Source: Sordariomycetes sp. S80-01Y (Eukaryota; Ascomycota; Sordariomycetes). Taken from it: a DNA stretch of 64,000 nucleotides. Positions 20,517 through 32,258 of the stretch are shown piece by piece. The stretch covers positions 186,001-250,000 of the forward strand of contig JAXQJY010000021.1 in assembly GCA_037042185.1 (NCBI GenBank), read 5' to 3'. The position numbers were made by a program, and so were the translations under genes. Each line of letters begins with the position of its first letter. Position 1 is the first letter of the stretch. The notes beneath the pieces were generated by a model, which ran no database searches, was not told the DNA's origin, and saw nothing but the letters and a program-made list of their open reading frames with translations.

Positions 20517-22136
20517 GGTTTGTTCCCAGGTCCTACCTGCTGTGCCTTCAGCTTCGACTGGGCGCTCTGAAAGGGGTTGAAACTCTGGGGACTCTAGATT
20601 TGGGTGCAGGGCGGCCTGATGCTATAAGTCCAGGAGGGATCGACGAGGGGAAGATAGATCGTCAGTCGCACGTGGGGAGGTCAAGCTGGGTAGCGAGGAG
20701 TTGGGTGGTTGGCGGAGGCGAAAGGTGGGCGGAGGCGATGAAGTCAGAAGTGTGACGCCCAGTCACGGTGGTGGTGTGAGGAGTCCTTAATGTGTCAGCT
20801 CAGCGACGCAAGGTAGATCATAGGTCAACAGCGAACGAAGATGACTCAGAGGACGCCTGTTGGTTCGGTTTGAAAATGAGGTGAGGATTCAAGCTTGTCA
20901 TGAGATTGTGGTGGGCGGTCGTCGGGGGCCGTTGGTAAATAGTGGGGTCGCGGCTGCACCGCATGCTAAGGTAGGCTCGGCGTTGTGAGTGGTAAGCTGA
21001 CTAGGAGTGAAACACACCTTGGTAGGATAATATGGTTTCTGCTATAACTGTAGGGAGTGTGTGGTATTTTCCCGCGTGTTGCTCAACACTCGGGGTATCT
21101 AGCTCTTTGTCTCGACCTTGACCAGATTGTGTCACAACATAAACGGCGCCCTAGTGTCCTATTGATCACAACTGAAGCCCACTCATTGTGTTCGTAGGTT
21201 AAGCCAGCTGCCAAAAGACAACGGGGACACAGAAACCAAGCTCTAGAAATCAAAGTCATTGACAGATTGGCGCAATTGCCAGCTTAAATAGGAACAGTCA
21301 CAACAGACTTGCACTGCTATATCCCGCTCTAGGGTATGCGGATGGCCCCGGCAAGACATTGTAGACTAGACGGCACAGGAGCAGATGTGAGACAAATTGT
21401 AGCCGGCAGATGATGTCAGAAGGATGCACAGGCCTCAAAGAGCTTTGACTATGCGACCCTAAACATTTCCCCAGACAGATCAAGCACGCATTGACATGAG
21501 GATGCGAGTTTAAGCCCCCTATACTCCATACCTTGTCGGCCGAGACCACTTTGGCCCCGGCGGAAGCGGGGCCGCAGTGCTCCGTACAGGCTCAGGCACA
21601 GGGTTCCAGCCAAAATGGCAAGCGCGTCGGCCTCTGAACGTGGAAGCCCCTCCAAACGGCGATCAAAGCGGTGACGGTAACAACTTTCCTTTTCTTGACA
21701 AAACCCTCAAGACGGCCAATTCGCCTGACCAAAGCCCAGGCCGAGCTCTCCGTGTTTTTCAACCTTCATTCTTGCGACTGCCACCCTCGCAAACCACCAA
21801 GACGCGGCTCGTGGCCTACCCTGTCAAGCTAGCACCAGGAATCGCGTGGCACGGGTTCAGGGGTCAACCAAACCCTCGAGATTTTGCCAGACCAAGCCAC
21901 TGTGAGCGACACTTCAGCTGCACCCATCGCGGCCTCCATATTTCCTCGACCATTGCTGTTGACTCTTGGTATTTCAGTCTCAAAGTCTATCATCCGTTCT
22001 CTCGACCAGCGCGCAATCTTGATGCCTTCGTCGCACCTGACCCAGCTCCCCCGACCTGTCGCCATTCGTTCGATCTCGCCGCGGTCCTGAGTCTACACCC
22101 TCGAACCAAAGGCTTAGATCGAGATAGGCGTCATCA
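20517..22136. other. Intergenic, includes the DOCK gene leader
   Basis: About 1.6 kb. From 21577 an open frame of 216 codons runs across the DOCK start codon in another frame. It is low-complexity and rich in Pro, Ser and Arg, with no family resemblance, so I list it as a possible overlapping upstream ORF rather than a gene. The rest holds nothing I can identify. Confidence 0.5.
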
Positions 22137-25100
22137 ATGCCCTGGCAGCCTCTACCCCGTATCGCTTTCGCCGTCGCGACCTACCCCTTCGCACCTTCGA
22201 GCCCGGCAGATTTACCCCTCGAGATAGGCGATGAGCTGTATGTAATAGAAGAGACGCCGGACGGCGACTGGCTGCGCGGCTACTTGGTCGCGCCGCCCAG
22301 TCTGCTGGCCGGCCTGACGTCTGTCAAAGGTCAGACTTTGGAGGCTAGGGTTTTCAGTGGCATCTTCCCCAGGAGTTGCGTGGAAGTGCGCGAGATGCTG
22401 GGCGAGCCTGACGACCACGATGACGAGACCAACGACGGAGACGCGAGCGACGCGGACAAAGATGCCCTGAACGGTACGAGCGACGGGAAGGTCAAAATCA
22501 AGCCATCCAGGAAACCACTGCAGGATATGACGAATGGCGTACCTGCAAAGCTCTCAGCACCGGTCGAGAGGGATCGCAACGCACCGCGACCACCTGCGCC
22601 CGTACCCATGTTGAAAGTCGGAGACGAAACCCCAACCTCTGCCTCCGAACCGCTGATAGACGAGATTGGGTCATGCCTCAGAGAATGGCACTCCACAAAC
22701 CTGCACGAGCTTCTACTCTCGCGACAATACGAGAAACTGGATCACCTTTCACAGCTCATCGATGGTCTGAACCTCAGCCGGCAGCAGTTCCTCTACAATG
22801 TTCTCACTGCGCAAGAGAATGAACGACTTCGTGAGAAGACGGTCTGGGATCTGGTCATGGTAAACAAGCTTTGCGGAGGAGATGTGATAGTGCGCGATCC
22901 AAACGCCCACGGTCGCGTATTGACGGGGGACGACTCGGCTGTTGAGGTTACAAAGCTTCAATCAGTCATGAGCCTCCTCGATGAGCCCCCGCAACCCGTC
23001 GCAGAGCCGACCACTTTACACCACGTCCTTCTGGATGTCAAGGGCTTTGCGGGTGCTTCGACAGAAGACACCTCCCTCGTATTCCATCTCGTCAGCAAAA
23101 CCACGAGCAACAGGCTTACGAGCGTATCGGAATCATTCACGGTTGACGTGACCTCGGGCGGTACCATCGGCAGCCTGACACACGCGCAAACAAGCACACT
23201 CTTCGCGGATCTTTCACCGCTGGACATTGGCGATGCGCCTTCCTCAGATTCCGAGCTCTATCTTATCATCAAGGTCATGGCTTCACAGCAGATTTCCGTC
23301 ACAAAGCCTTTGTCGAGAACGGGCACTGGGAATCAAACCAGCTATGCCAAGGATTCATTGAAGCCTCACTCTTCCACCGGCACAAAGTCATCTAGAAGAA
23401 GCCTGATGTGGGCGGGGAAGACGGCGAGATCTGCATTATCGCGGGGGACCTCGAGCAAAATGGAGTCAGTAACGGAACAAGCAGAGGACCGACCACCAAC
23501 GGACGCCTCGGACAGCGGGCAGGGCCCGCCGAGCACTGCAGGCTCTAGGAAGGGAGGGTTCGTCGAGGATGTACAGACCGCTCAGAGAGCGATCGGAATC
23601 GGTGTACTTAAGCTCAACCAAGTCGTCAAGCATCAGGAGGAAATCGAGCAAGTCGTGAGCATCTGGTCGCGATCATCGAACCCACACAGCGAGAAGGACT
23701 ACGGCGATGAATGGGACCCAATTGTGAGGGAGATCATGGAAAGCCCTATGGGTCACTACGAGAGGTCCAAGCGAGGCGAGAGACTGCAACTGCTGCTCAA
23801 GGGCTTCAGCCATCCCGATGCCGATAGCCTCATCAAGGCTACTCCGACAATGCTTTCGGGAGTCAAGAAGACCAACCGCATGGGCTTTTCAGGGGCGCCT
23901 TCGCGACACCGCTCCGACATCTACTTCACGATCAACCACGCCACCTTGGCAAAACAGAACCTGCTTTCGAGATACGGTGGCAGCGCAACTTCGATGCCAT
24001 CTTCCGTCCACGGCTCAAACTTCCAGCTCACGATGGAAGTCCGGCGAGCTTCAGGCGAGCGGATAGAGAACTGCATATACCCCTCGTCGAATAGTGATGG
24101 GTTGAGTACCTTTAAGTCGACTGCTGTGGAGAGGGGCGAGGCATGGGGTCAAACACTCCGGTTGTGTCTAAGTCCAAACGACGTCTCGAACGCGCATGTT
24201 GTTCTCTTCCTCTCAGACATGCCCAACCCACCTTTTGCCGTGGCACACATGCCACTGTGGGACCAGCAGGCCTTCGTTCGCGATGGCGGTCACGGTTTGC
24301 TACTCTACAGGATAGATGAGCACACCTCGACCGCACAACCGGGACCCGTTGGAAAGGGGGGATACTTATCACTGCCATGGTCCGGCCGTGGGCGGGATGA
24401 GCGCTCCGCAGAAGTCACCGGTCCGCTAGCCGTGCTCTCCGTCGAGACCTACCTCTGCAGCACCAAGTTCTCGCAGGATCGGATCATCTTGGGTCTTTTG
24501 AAGTGGAAGGAGGGGCCTCGCGATAACGTACCGGCTATCTTACGGCAGCTGATCTTCGTACCTGAGATCGAAGTGGTCAAGCTGCTGAGCGATGTCTTGG
24601 ATGGCCTGTTCAGCATCCTGGTGGAGTTTTCTGGAAACGACGAGTACGAGGACCTGGTCTTTACTGCGCTGGTCCGCGTGCTTGGCATCGTGCACGATAG
24701 GAGATTCAACCTCGAGCCCCTCGTGGACCAATACGCCGAGAACCAGTTCAACTCGCCTTTTGCAACGCCATGCTTGGTTCGCTCCTTCACCCGGTTGTTG
24801 GAGAATCCAACCGAGCCAGAAACCGCTCGCAAGCTCCGAGCGACCCTCAAGGTCGTCCGCCACATACTCAAATTCATCACTCACGCCAGGGGCCAGCAGA
24901 AAGTCAAAGAGGCCGGCATAGGGATAAGGTCCTCCACTTCGGGCTTCAGCCGCCATCTGCGCTCAATATTTAAGGCGCTTGACGCCATGATGCGCAACGC
25001 CGCCCCCGTCTTGGTTGGAAGTCAGACACTGGCAGTCCAGCACTTCCACACCTGGCTCCCTGAGCTTGTTGGACTTCTCACCACCGAAGAGATTCTGCAC

Positions 25101-28100
25101 ATTGCTATCGACTTTGTGGACTCATGCACCGATGTTAAGGGTAAGCTGGTGCTGTACAAGCTCATTCTCATTATAAATTACTCGAAACTGGACCTGTTTG
25201 CACACCCTGAGCAACGGTCAGTCCTAATTGCTAATACGGTCCGCTGGATCACGCCTCATTGGGGTCACACGCCCGAAGTCAACGACCAATGGCGGGACCA
25301 AGTCCGGCTTTGTTGCTCTGTCCTCGCAAGTCAGATGGACCAGCTTAACAACGAGATACCTGATCACATCCCCAAAATAGTCGACTCTTACCTTGCCCTC
25401 CTCTCGGTGGAGCAGAAGCCGAAGAACCGCCTCTCGCTCCTCTTCCCATCCGCCTACCCCTTCCCAACCAAGACCATCGCCGCCGACTTCGAATACGATG
25501 AAACGCTCGCTGAGCTCTCGGCGGTGTTGTCGGCTATTTCAGGCTCCTCCGCTGGAATGCAGTTAGAGTTGGCAGATGACGACTTGACAACGATCCTTGA
25601 GAACATCCTCCAGGTCCATCTCAGCATACTCAACGGCGAAGCTTTCCCACAAGACTGGATAAGCGTGCGCATATATCATCACAAGTCAACGATGCGTACC
25701 TTACAGTACGTTGCCGGCATCATGCTTGAGTCATTTATGCCGGAGCCCGATGACGCGGAGAGCTTCAACACTGAGCTGTGGAAGCTCTTCTTCACAACTC
25801 TACTGAAGCTGGTGGGCAGTCCGTCTCTGGCTCTTGAAACCTTCCCCGAGCAGAAGCGACGAGCCATCTGGAAGATCGCCGGCGATGTCAGAGAGCACGG
25901 TGCGGAGCTGTTGAGGACTACCTGGGAGGCCATCGGCTGGGAGGCTTCGGAGGAGGAGCAAAACCGCTATGGACTCGTCAAGATGGGTGGATACCAAGTG
26001 CAATACGTGCCAGGACTGGTGGCCCCCATTGTAGAGCTCTGCATGAGCGTACATGAGGGCCTGCGGAGGATGGCAGTCGAGGTGCTGCAGACCATGGTTG
26101 TTAGCGAATGGGCCTTGAGTGAGGATCTGTCGGCTGTGCAGACCGAGATGATCGACTGCCTCGACAACTTCTTCAAGACCAAGCCTTTGACAGAGAGCAT
26201 TGCCCAGAAGCTGTTCGTCAGCGAGCTGCTCGAGCGCTTTGAGCCCCTATCAGAATTGCCGGATGAGCCCCTCTACGGCGCACTACAAGAGCTCGTGGGC
26301 ACCCTCGATGAGTTCCTCGAGCTCCTAACGGCAGTGCACAGCTCCGACAGCACCACAGAAGCCACGCATCTCATCAGTCAGCTGCGGCTGATGGAGTTCC
26401 TACGGGATATGCAGAAGGAAGAGATATTTGTTCGCTACGTCCACCAGCTCGCCGCCTTCCAAGCCGAGTCTGGGAACCATGCCGAAGCCGGTCTCGCCCT
26501 GCGTCTCCATGCCGACCTGTACGACTGGGACTCTACAAAACATGTTTCCGAGCTATCAGAGCCCGAGTTTCCCCCCCAAACAGCCTTTGAGCGCAAGGAG
26601 AAGATCTACTTTGACATGATCCGGCAGTTCGAGGAGGGCGAATCGTGGAGTAACGCTCTGACGGCCTACAAGGAGCTGCAGACGCAGTACGAGTCAAACG
26701 TCTTCGACTTTGCCAAGCTGGCCAGGACACAGCGTGCTATCGCAACAATCTACGAGACCATTTCCAAGAGCGAGCGGACGACGCCAAAGTACTTCAAGGT
26801 GGTGTTCAAGGGCCTTGGCTTCCCTGCCAGCGTTCGCGACAAGGAGTTCATCTACGAAGGAGCACTACATGAGCGCGGCTCGGCTTTCACCGATCGCATG
26901 CAGGAGCAGTACCCCAGCGCCCAGATTGTCACGAACGGTGATGTCGACGAGGTTGAGGGACAGTACCTGGTTATGTCCAACGTCACGCCGAATAGGGACC
27001 TCAGCCATCCGGTCTTCCAGCGCACCAAGGTCTCGCAAGTCATTCGGGAGTTCTTGCTGTCGTCGCATCCTCAAACATTCTCTGTTGCGTATAAGCGAGT
27101 CACATCGGGGCCGGTCCACGATCATTATTCCGAGAAGATAGTCTACACCACCGCCGAGCCCTTCCCCACAATCCTACGCCGCAGTGAGATCATTGAGCAG
27201 GTTGATGCCAGGTTGGGTGCTCACGAGACTGCGCTGGAACGCATCGTGCGGAAGACCCAGGAGATGACTGCACTGGAGCGGCGAGTGGCGGAGGGTGATG
27301 AAGAGAACGCAATGCTTCTGCTGGACGCCGTCAGCGTGTCAGTCAACCCCAACTCGGAGAACAGCGTCGCCTGCTACCGCCAGCTGCTGCCTCAACCGAA
27401 GCCTGAAGAGGACAGCGAGGTCGACGACAGCGACGAGGACGAGTCAGAAGAAGACGAGCCAGATGAAGAAGATCTCGACCCCCGGGACGTCGCTATCAAG
27501 ATGGCCTTGGTCGACCACGCGGTCATGATCAAGAGGTGTTTGACTATGTTCGCTCGAAGCGAAAACGTGCTCCTTGCCCAGCGGCATGAGGAGCTGCAGC
27601 TTCGTAAGTATTACGCGTGCACACAGTTTACCAGGCTAATGCGCCCAGACTTCGAGACTACTTTCGAGGCGGAGATCGCCATCTTCTCCCCACCTGAACC
27701 CGTTCACCAGAGAGCCTCACCCACATGGCGTCGCTCCTCTCCCTCCAACGGCGGGAGCACCCCGACGCCAGGCATCTCGTCCGTGATGAATGGGGTCAGG
27801 ACCGAAGAAGCCTCAGTTGTGCGCCCCGTCTCCATACAGCAACGCAGCACCCGTCTCAGCTTCCTCAACAAACGTAAACCATCTGATCCAGCCGACGCAA
27901 CCTTTCTAGTAAACGGTGACGTCGAGCCGGCTGCGGCCTCTCACGGCCGCACCGCAAGCAAGGATCCGTCCAGGCGAGGGTCCTTCTTCCGCGTCGCATC
28001 CTCGGATGCGCTGAATCGTACACTGACGGAGCAAACACACACGTCTGTTGAAGACCGCAGGCCCTCTGAGACGTCCGACAAAGCCCCTAGTCTTAGCAAG

Positions 28101-28199
28101 AAGGGAAGCGTGCGTAAGCGGCTAAGTATGTTGAAACTCGGTGGTGGCAAGAAGAATGGCGGTAAGCAAGGCGCGATGGGGAGCTTGGACGAGGAGTAG
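22137..28199 (+). CDS. dck1: DOCK-family guanine nucleotide exchange factor (Dck1-like)
   Basis: A very large protein, 2020 codons in one open frame. An SH3 domain lies at residues about 7-85 (FAVATYPF, LPLEIGDELYV, WLRGYL, GIFPRSCV). A DHR-1/C2-type lipid-binding region is at about 590-735, helical repeats follow, and the DHR-2 exchange domain lies at about 1420-1840, with an acidic insert near 1755. The C-terminus is Ser-rich and basic. Such proteins activate Rac/Rho GTPases together with an ELMO partner (yeast Dck1-Lmo1) and act in polarity, actin and mitophagy or wall-stress signalling. A perfect GTAAGT donor at 27604 and a GGCTAATGCGCCCAG acceptor ending at 27648 define a likely 45-nt intron. 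It keeps frame and has no stop, so the true protein is probably 2005 aa. The start fits the family's N-terminus immediately before the SH3 domain. Confidence 0.92.
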   Translation: MPWQPLPRIAFAVATYPFAPSSPADLPLEIGDELYVIEETPDGDWLRGYLVAPPSLLAGLTSVKGQTLEARVFSGIFPRSCVEVREMLGEPDDHDDETNDGDASDADKDALNGTSDGKVKIKPSRKPLQDMTNGVPAKLSAPVERDRNAPRPPAPVPMLKVGDETPTSASEPLIDEIGSCLREWHSTNLHELLLSRQYEKLDHLSQLIDGLNLSRQQFLYNVLTAQENERLREKTVWDLVMVNKLCGGDVIVRDPNAHGRVLTGDDSAVEVTKLQSVMSLLDEPPQPVAEPTTLHHVLLDVKGFAGASTEDTSLVFHLVSKTTSNRLTSVSESFTVDVTSGGTIGSLTHAQTSTLFADLSPLDIGDAPSSDSELYLIIKVMASQQISVTKPLSRTGTGNQTSYAKDSLKPHSSTGTKSSRRSLMWAGKTARSALSRGTSSKMESVTEQAEDRPPTDASDSGQGPPSTAGSRKGGFVEDVQTAQRAIGIGVLKLNQVVKHQEEIEQVVSIWSRSSNPHSEKDYGDEWDPIVREIMESPMGHYERSKRGERLQLLLKGFSHPDADSLIKATPTMLSGVKKTNRMGFSGAPSRHRSDIYFTINHATLAKQNLLSRYGGSATSMPSSVHGSNFQLTMEVRRASGERIENCIYPSSNSDGLSTFKSTAVERGEAWGQTLRLCLSPNDVSNAHVVLFLSDMPNPPFAVAHMPLWDQQAFVRDGGHGLLLYRIDEHTSTAQPGPVGKGGYLSLPWSGRGRDERSAEVTGPLAVLSVETYLCSTKFSQDRIILGLLKWKEGPRDNVPAILRQLIFVPEIEVVKLLSDVLDGLFSILVEFSGNDEYEDLVFTALVRVLGIVHDRRFNLEPLVDQYAENQFNSPFATPCLVRSFTRLLENPTEPETARKLRATLKVVRHILKFITHARGQQKVKEAGIGIRSSTSGFSRHLRSIFKALDAMMRNAAPVLVGSQTLAVQHFHTWLPELVGLLTTEEILHIAIDFVDSCTDVKGKLVLYKLILIINYSKLDLFAHPEQRSVLIANTVRWITPHWGHTPEVNDQWRDQVRLCCSVLASQMDQLNNEIPDHIPKIVDSYLALLSVEQKPKNRLSLLFPSAYPFPTKTIAADFEYDETLAELSAVLSAISGSSAGMQLELADDDLTTILENILQVHLSILNGEAFPQDWISVRIYHHKSTMRTLQYVAGIMLESFMPEPDDAESFNTELWKLFFTTLLKLVGSPSLALETFPEQKRRAIWKIAGDVREHGAELLRTTWEAIGWEASEEEQNRYGLVKMGGYQVQYVPGLVAPIVELCMSVHEGLRRMAVEVLQTMVVSEWALSEDLSAVQTEMIDCLDNFFKTKPLTESIAQKLFVSELLERFEPLSELPDEPLYGALQELVGTLDEFLELLTAVHSSDSTTEATHLISQLRLMEFLRDMQKEEIFVRYVHQLAAFQAESGNHAEAGLALRLHADLYDWDSTKHVSELSEPEFPPQTAFERKEKIYFDMIRQFEEGESWSNALTAYKELQTQYESNVFDFAKLARTQRAIATIYETISKSERTTPKYFKVVFKGLGFPASVRDKEFIYEGALHERGSAFTDRMQEQYPSAQIVTNGDVDEVEGQYLVMSNVTPNRDLSHPVFQRTKVSQVIREFLLSSHPQTFSVAYKRVTSGPVHDHYSEKIVYTTAEPFPTILRRSEIIEQVDARLGAHETALERIVRKTQEMTALERRVAEGDEENAMLLLDAVSVSVNPNSENSVACYRQLLPQPKPEEDSEVDDSDEDESEEDEPDEEDLDPRDVAIKMALVDHAVMIKRCLTMFARSENVLLAQRHEELQLRKYYACTQFTRLMRPDFETTFEAEIAIFSPPEPVHQRASPTWRRSSPSNGGSTPTPGISSVMNGVRTEEASVVRPVSIQQRSTRLSFLNKRKPSDPADATFLVNGDVEPAAASHGRTASKDPSRRGSFFRVASSDALNRTLTEQTHTSVEDRRPSETSDKAPSLSKKGSVRKRLSMLKLGGGKKNGGKQGAMGSLDEE

Positions 28200-29512
28200 A
28201 ACTTCTTTCGGTCCTACTTTGGGGCTTACAACGTGTCGTTCGAGGAGCAGCATGATGAACGAGCCCAGCGCGGTAGGGAAGCGCCCCGGGCCATGGACCG
28301 GTCAGGGGCCAGCAGTGTATGAGGTTGGAGAGACGTGTAAAGGGGATCTGGCTTGGTGCATTTCGTTGATTAGTATTTGCGATGTGATACCTGGCACGTT
28401 CGTTTGGGCAGCTTTCTTAATATATCCGAGCACGCCCCGTATGGTGGCACCTATACCACACTTGTCCCAGAGGTTCAGGCGCTCGGCACTTCACGATCTG
28501 TGCAAGTCTTTCCGGACTAGCTAAAACTCGATCAAGCATGGTTCCAGTTTGGATTTCATGCTTCGTAAGCTGCTGAGATTTGAGATGCTGTCATTGCTAA
28601 GATATAGCGTTTCTTGCATCTAAAGTGGTGTTGCGTTGAGCCCTTTCGCCTCAGCTCGTGTATGAGCACTCAACCCAACACCTGCAGTAACACTTACACA
28701 ACATGTACATCAACATAGATATAAACATAGAATTGACGCCCACAGGAACATTTACGAGGCTTCCAAAACGGGCTCGAAGTTGTTATAGGAGCTGTGTGGC
28801 TGTTGGCTACTAGCTAGTGGCTGGTCGACTATGCTGCGAGGATAGTCGATGCAGGATGAATAGCACAGGAGTTGAGAAAGTCCGGATCAATCTGCCCTGT
28901 CCCCTACCATCCGGCGATCGGAACATAGCTTTAGGGGAAGCTGGAGTGTCCTTACGACGAGAGTGGTTTGCACTATCTGAGTGATACATTTGACCTCTCG
29001 TTTCGCGCTGTCTAAGCTGTCAACCATATTTCCTCCATCCGAGCCAACCCGCACTGCCCTCCTCACTTTGAAGTCAGGAGACGAACGAAGATGGGCCCAC
29101 TATTGGCCTAGAGGATAAATGAGCTGCACAGAAAACGGACTCGTCTATAGTAGACTTGGCACTGGTGGCAGATACCGCCCCGAGAGCGCTACTGATGGTT
29201 GGTCGAGTTCACGGCCAGCTGATTCCTCAGCTTCGATTAGTCTCTGGGTCGAATAGTCGCCATTGCCCCCGATCTGGACAATGGAGGGGAATAAGCGACC
29301 GAGCGAGACAGGATGCATGGCAGTCGTCAAGCCGCTGTCATCTATGAGGACATTTGGAGCATCACGGAGTCATCAATTTGCAAAGAACTGGCGAGGCATG
29401 AGCCTGTCCATATCGCAGGCATCGTTTTGAAGGTGCTTGATTGTCTTGTTACACTCGTAAAGGTTTGGGAGAAACCTTCCAGAGTCGCCCAAGCCAGGTT
29501 CTATATCCAGGC
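28200..29512. other. Convergent intergenic region, no gene seen
   Basis: About 1.3 kb between the 3' ends of the DOCK and ABCD genes. It is more AT-rich than the flanks, with short open frames only. I see no repeats beyond short GGCT/CTAG runs around 28795-28825. Confidence 0.55.
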
Positions 29513-31810
29513 CTATGAGACCTCCACTTCCCTCGCCGCCTCCAGCTCCTTCAACCTCTCCTCCAAGGCAGGGACCTGTCGCAGGTTGACCTCCAAGTCC
29601 TCCTTCTCGTCCTCCAGCTTCAGCCTCTTGTCCGCGTCCAACGCGGTGAAGATGTAGTTGCCCTGCCCATCGAACTGCAGGATCTTGGAATGGTACTTCC
29701 ACAAACTCCGGCGGTGGCTGACGGTCATGAGGGTGATGCCGAGGGCCTTGGCATTGTCGTACATGGTCTTCTCCGTCTCGAGAGTCACGCTAGAGGTGCA
29801 CTCGTCGAGGATGGCGTAGCGGGGGCGGTGGTAGAAGAGACGGGCCATGGCAACGCGTTGTTGGAGGCCACCGGAGAGGACGTCGCGCCATTCGGCTTCG
29901 GCGTCCCAGCCTTCGTCGTAAAGGTCGACCAAGTGCTCCAGGCCCAGGATCTTGAGCATGGAGAGCAGGTCGGCGTCGGTGACTCCGCGCGTGCGCATTT
30001 GGCGCAGCGAGTCAGGGTAGATGATTTGCTGGCGGAGGGAACCGCGTGAGAGATACGGTCGTTGGGGAATGTAAAAAATGTCGCTGAAAGGTGGCTTGTA
30101 GACGGTGCCGCCGTAGACGGGCCAGAGCCCGCCGAGGATGCGGAAGAGCGAGGACTTGCCGCAGCCGTTGGGCCCTACGATGAGAAGATGGTCGCCATAC
30201 TTGAGGGAGAAGGACAGGGCTTTGACGAGAACGTCACCGTTGGGTGAGATAATCGGCCTGCAGGGTCAGCATATATCTGGTTGTCGAGGGGCGATGACTT
30301 ACACATCGATGAAGGTAATGTCTGAGCTCTCATGCACAGTACCGCGTCCCTTCAGAACTGCCTCGTTGTCCTCGGTTCCCGCGGCCGAGACGAGCTTCTT
30401 CTCAAAGTGCCCGGACTGAATGTCGTCCATGACATCCAGCAATGAGGCTACTCGGGAGGTGTAGCCGGCCAGCTCCATGATCTCCCTGTAGGAGAACATG
30501 ACGCGCCCAAAGGCGTCCGACGCGGACAGCAGCATCCGCCTGTTGGTAACGAAGGATTCCGTCCTGTCGCCCATATTCATGGCCATTTGCCCCGGGATCT
30601 TGACAAAGACGGGCACACTGCAAAGGACCAGTCCCAAGGCACCCCAGAAGTACTTGATAACAAAGTCCTCCATGAAGCCGTGGTAGAAGCGCCTCCGCAG
30701 GATATAATTGACGTGCTTGATTAGCGTGAAGTAACCCTTGTCGAGCGTATCCTTCTCCGCGTCGTGCCCACCGTACAGCGCCACCTCTTCGCTGTGGTCT
30801 ATGAGTCTCGAGTGCTGGAAGCGGAACTCGCCCTCCAGTCGCGCCTCGTCCGCAACGTATTTACCGAACGGCGGCGTCAAGGCGCGCATGACGTTTGCCG
30901 AGAGCTGGACGAGGAGCGTCATCAAGACGACGCCTTCGCCTCCGACGCTCTTTGATAATGAGTACGTGTAGATGGTCTAAGATGTCAGCCTTCGCCTTGT
31001 GTTCGCGGGGTCTCGTCTCACCATGTCCAGCAGTGGCTTCGCCAAATTGCTGTACAATTCGGCGAGGCTGTTGGAGAATTTGGACACGTCCACCGCTATG
31101 AGCTGATCTGGGTTCTTTATGCGATCGTCCAAGGCTGATATGCCGTAGAATGTGAGTTGTGAGAGGTACTTGTCGTGGATGTACTGTGTAAGTCGCGTCC
31201 TGTATTTCAAGGACAATTCCGCTTGGTGGTATGAAAGCTGCCACGGTCAGATGCACGCCCCTCAAACCGCAGGGTTCGAACTCACCATTGAGTTTGTAAA
31301 GGTCGCTGGCACCGCAATTATCATCCACCATAGGATGCGCTTGAGGAACTCTTTCCCCCTGCCCTTGACCAGCGCCTTGACGATCTGGCCATCCATCTCC
31401 GCCACCCTCACGCTGATAAGTGTCCGCAGCACCAGGAAGAATGTGTGGCTCATGATGAGCCTCGACTCCTTGCTCCTCCAGCCGGGGATCACCACTTTGA
31501 GCAACCGTAGCAGGGACCGGAAGAACTCCCGGTTCAGCTCGACCTTCTTCCTCGGCGGCTTCTCCCCCTCACCCGCTTCACCTGATGAAGTAGTTCCTCT
31601 TCTTGCTTCGCGCTGGGCGGCGTCACGCGCTGAGGCTGCCTTCTGCTCGGAGACGGCATGGCGTATTCGGTTTGCGAGGGCGACAAAGAGGGTGATCCAG
31701 ACGGCGCGCGAGATGCGGGTTCGGTTTGCGACGTAAAGTCTGGTGAGGTCGGACACGACGCTGCGGATGGTGCGCTCCCTCGGCAGGGGAAGCTTGGATT
31801 GACCTGCCAT
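29513..31810 (-). CDS. Peroxisomal ABCD-type half transporter (very-long-chain acyl-CoA import)
   Basis: Four exons, 31810-31286, 31237-31022, 30976-30303 and 30257-29513, give 719 aa with phase kept at each. The N-terminal half is the ABCD membrane domain: two hydrophobic segments near residues 30-50 and 110-180, and the loop around [20 protein letters not shown], the EAA-like region of this family. The C-terminal half is the nucleotide-binding domain: Walker [10 protein letters not shown] (about 500-508), signature [13 protein letters not shown] (599 on), Walker [10 protein letters not shown] (about 620) and the SHR switch. It is a half transporter and would pair with a second ABCD protein. 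Yeast Pxa1/Pxa2 import activated long-chain fatty acids into peroxisomes. I cannot tell which of the two this is. It is divergent from DPH3. Confidence 0.92.
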
Positions 31811-32258
31811 GATCGCGACGTGCTGGCGCAGACTTGATGAATTGGCGGGTCGTCACGAGGGCATCGGTTGGCCGCGGTCAGAGACCAAAGGTCAACGGAC
31901 ACAATACGGTGGTCAGCAAGGCGCTGGATGGAAGATGTGGCATCAAGAGGACCAGGTCATGGAAAGAGATGGGTGGTTGGTAGATGGAAATCGAGTCCAA
32001 TTCGGCACATGGTCGCGATGCCATCTCCAAGACCCCAAAGCTCCTCGGCCCTTCGCCAACCGCTGACGGCATATGCCCGTGGGGAAGCGAAGGCCGCAGG
32101 CATGTGATTCCAGCCACCTCAGCCACAGCCACCAGCCACGAGCGTGGGGTAAGAATTTGTCGCGACGAGGGGCGACACTTCTTTCATAGTGACTCTTCTA
32201 TCTCTACTCCACGACACCACGAGTATCCTTTTCTCCCGGCTGCGCATCCACCGTCATC
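31811..32258. promoter_or_regulatory. Shared divergent promoter region (ABCD transporter / DPH3)
   Basis: A 448-bp spacer between two start codons facing away from each other. No TATA box or palindromic site stands out. The 90 bases before DPH3 are rich in C and T, as in a fungal 5' leader. Confidence 0.4.
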
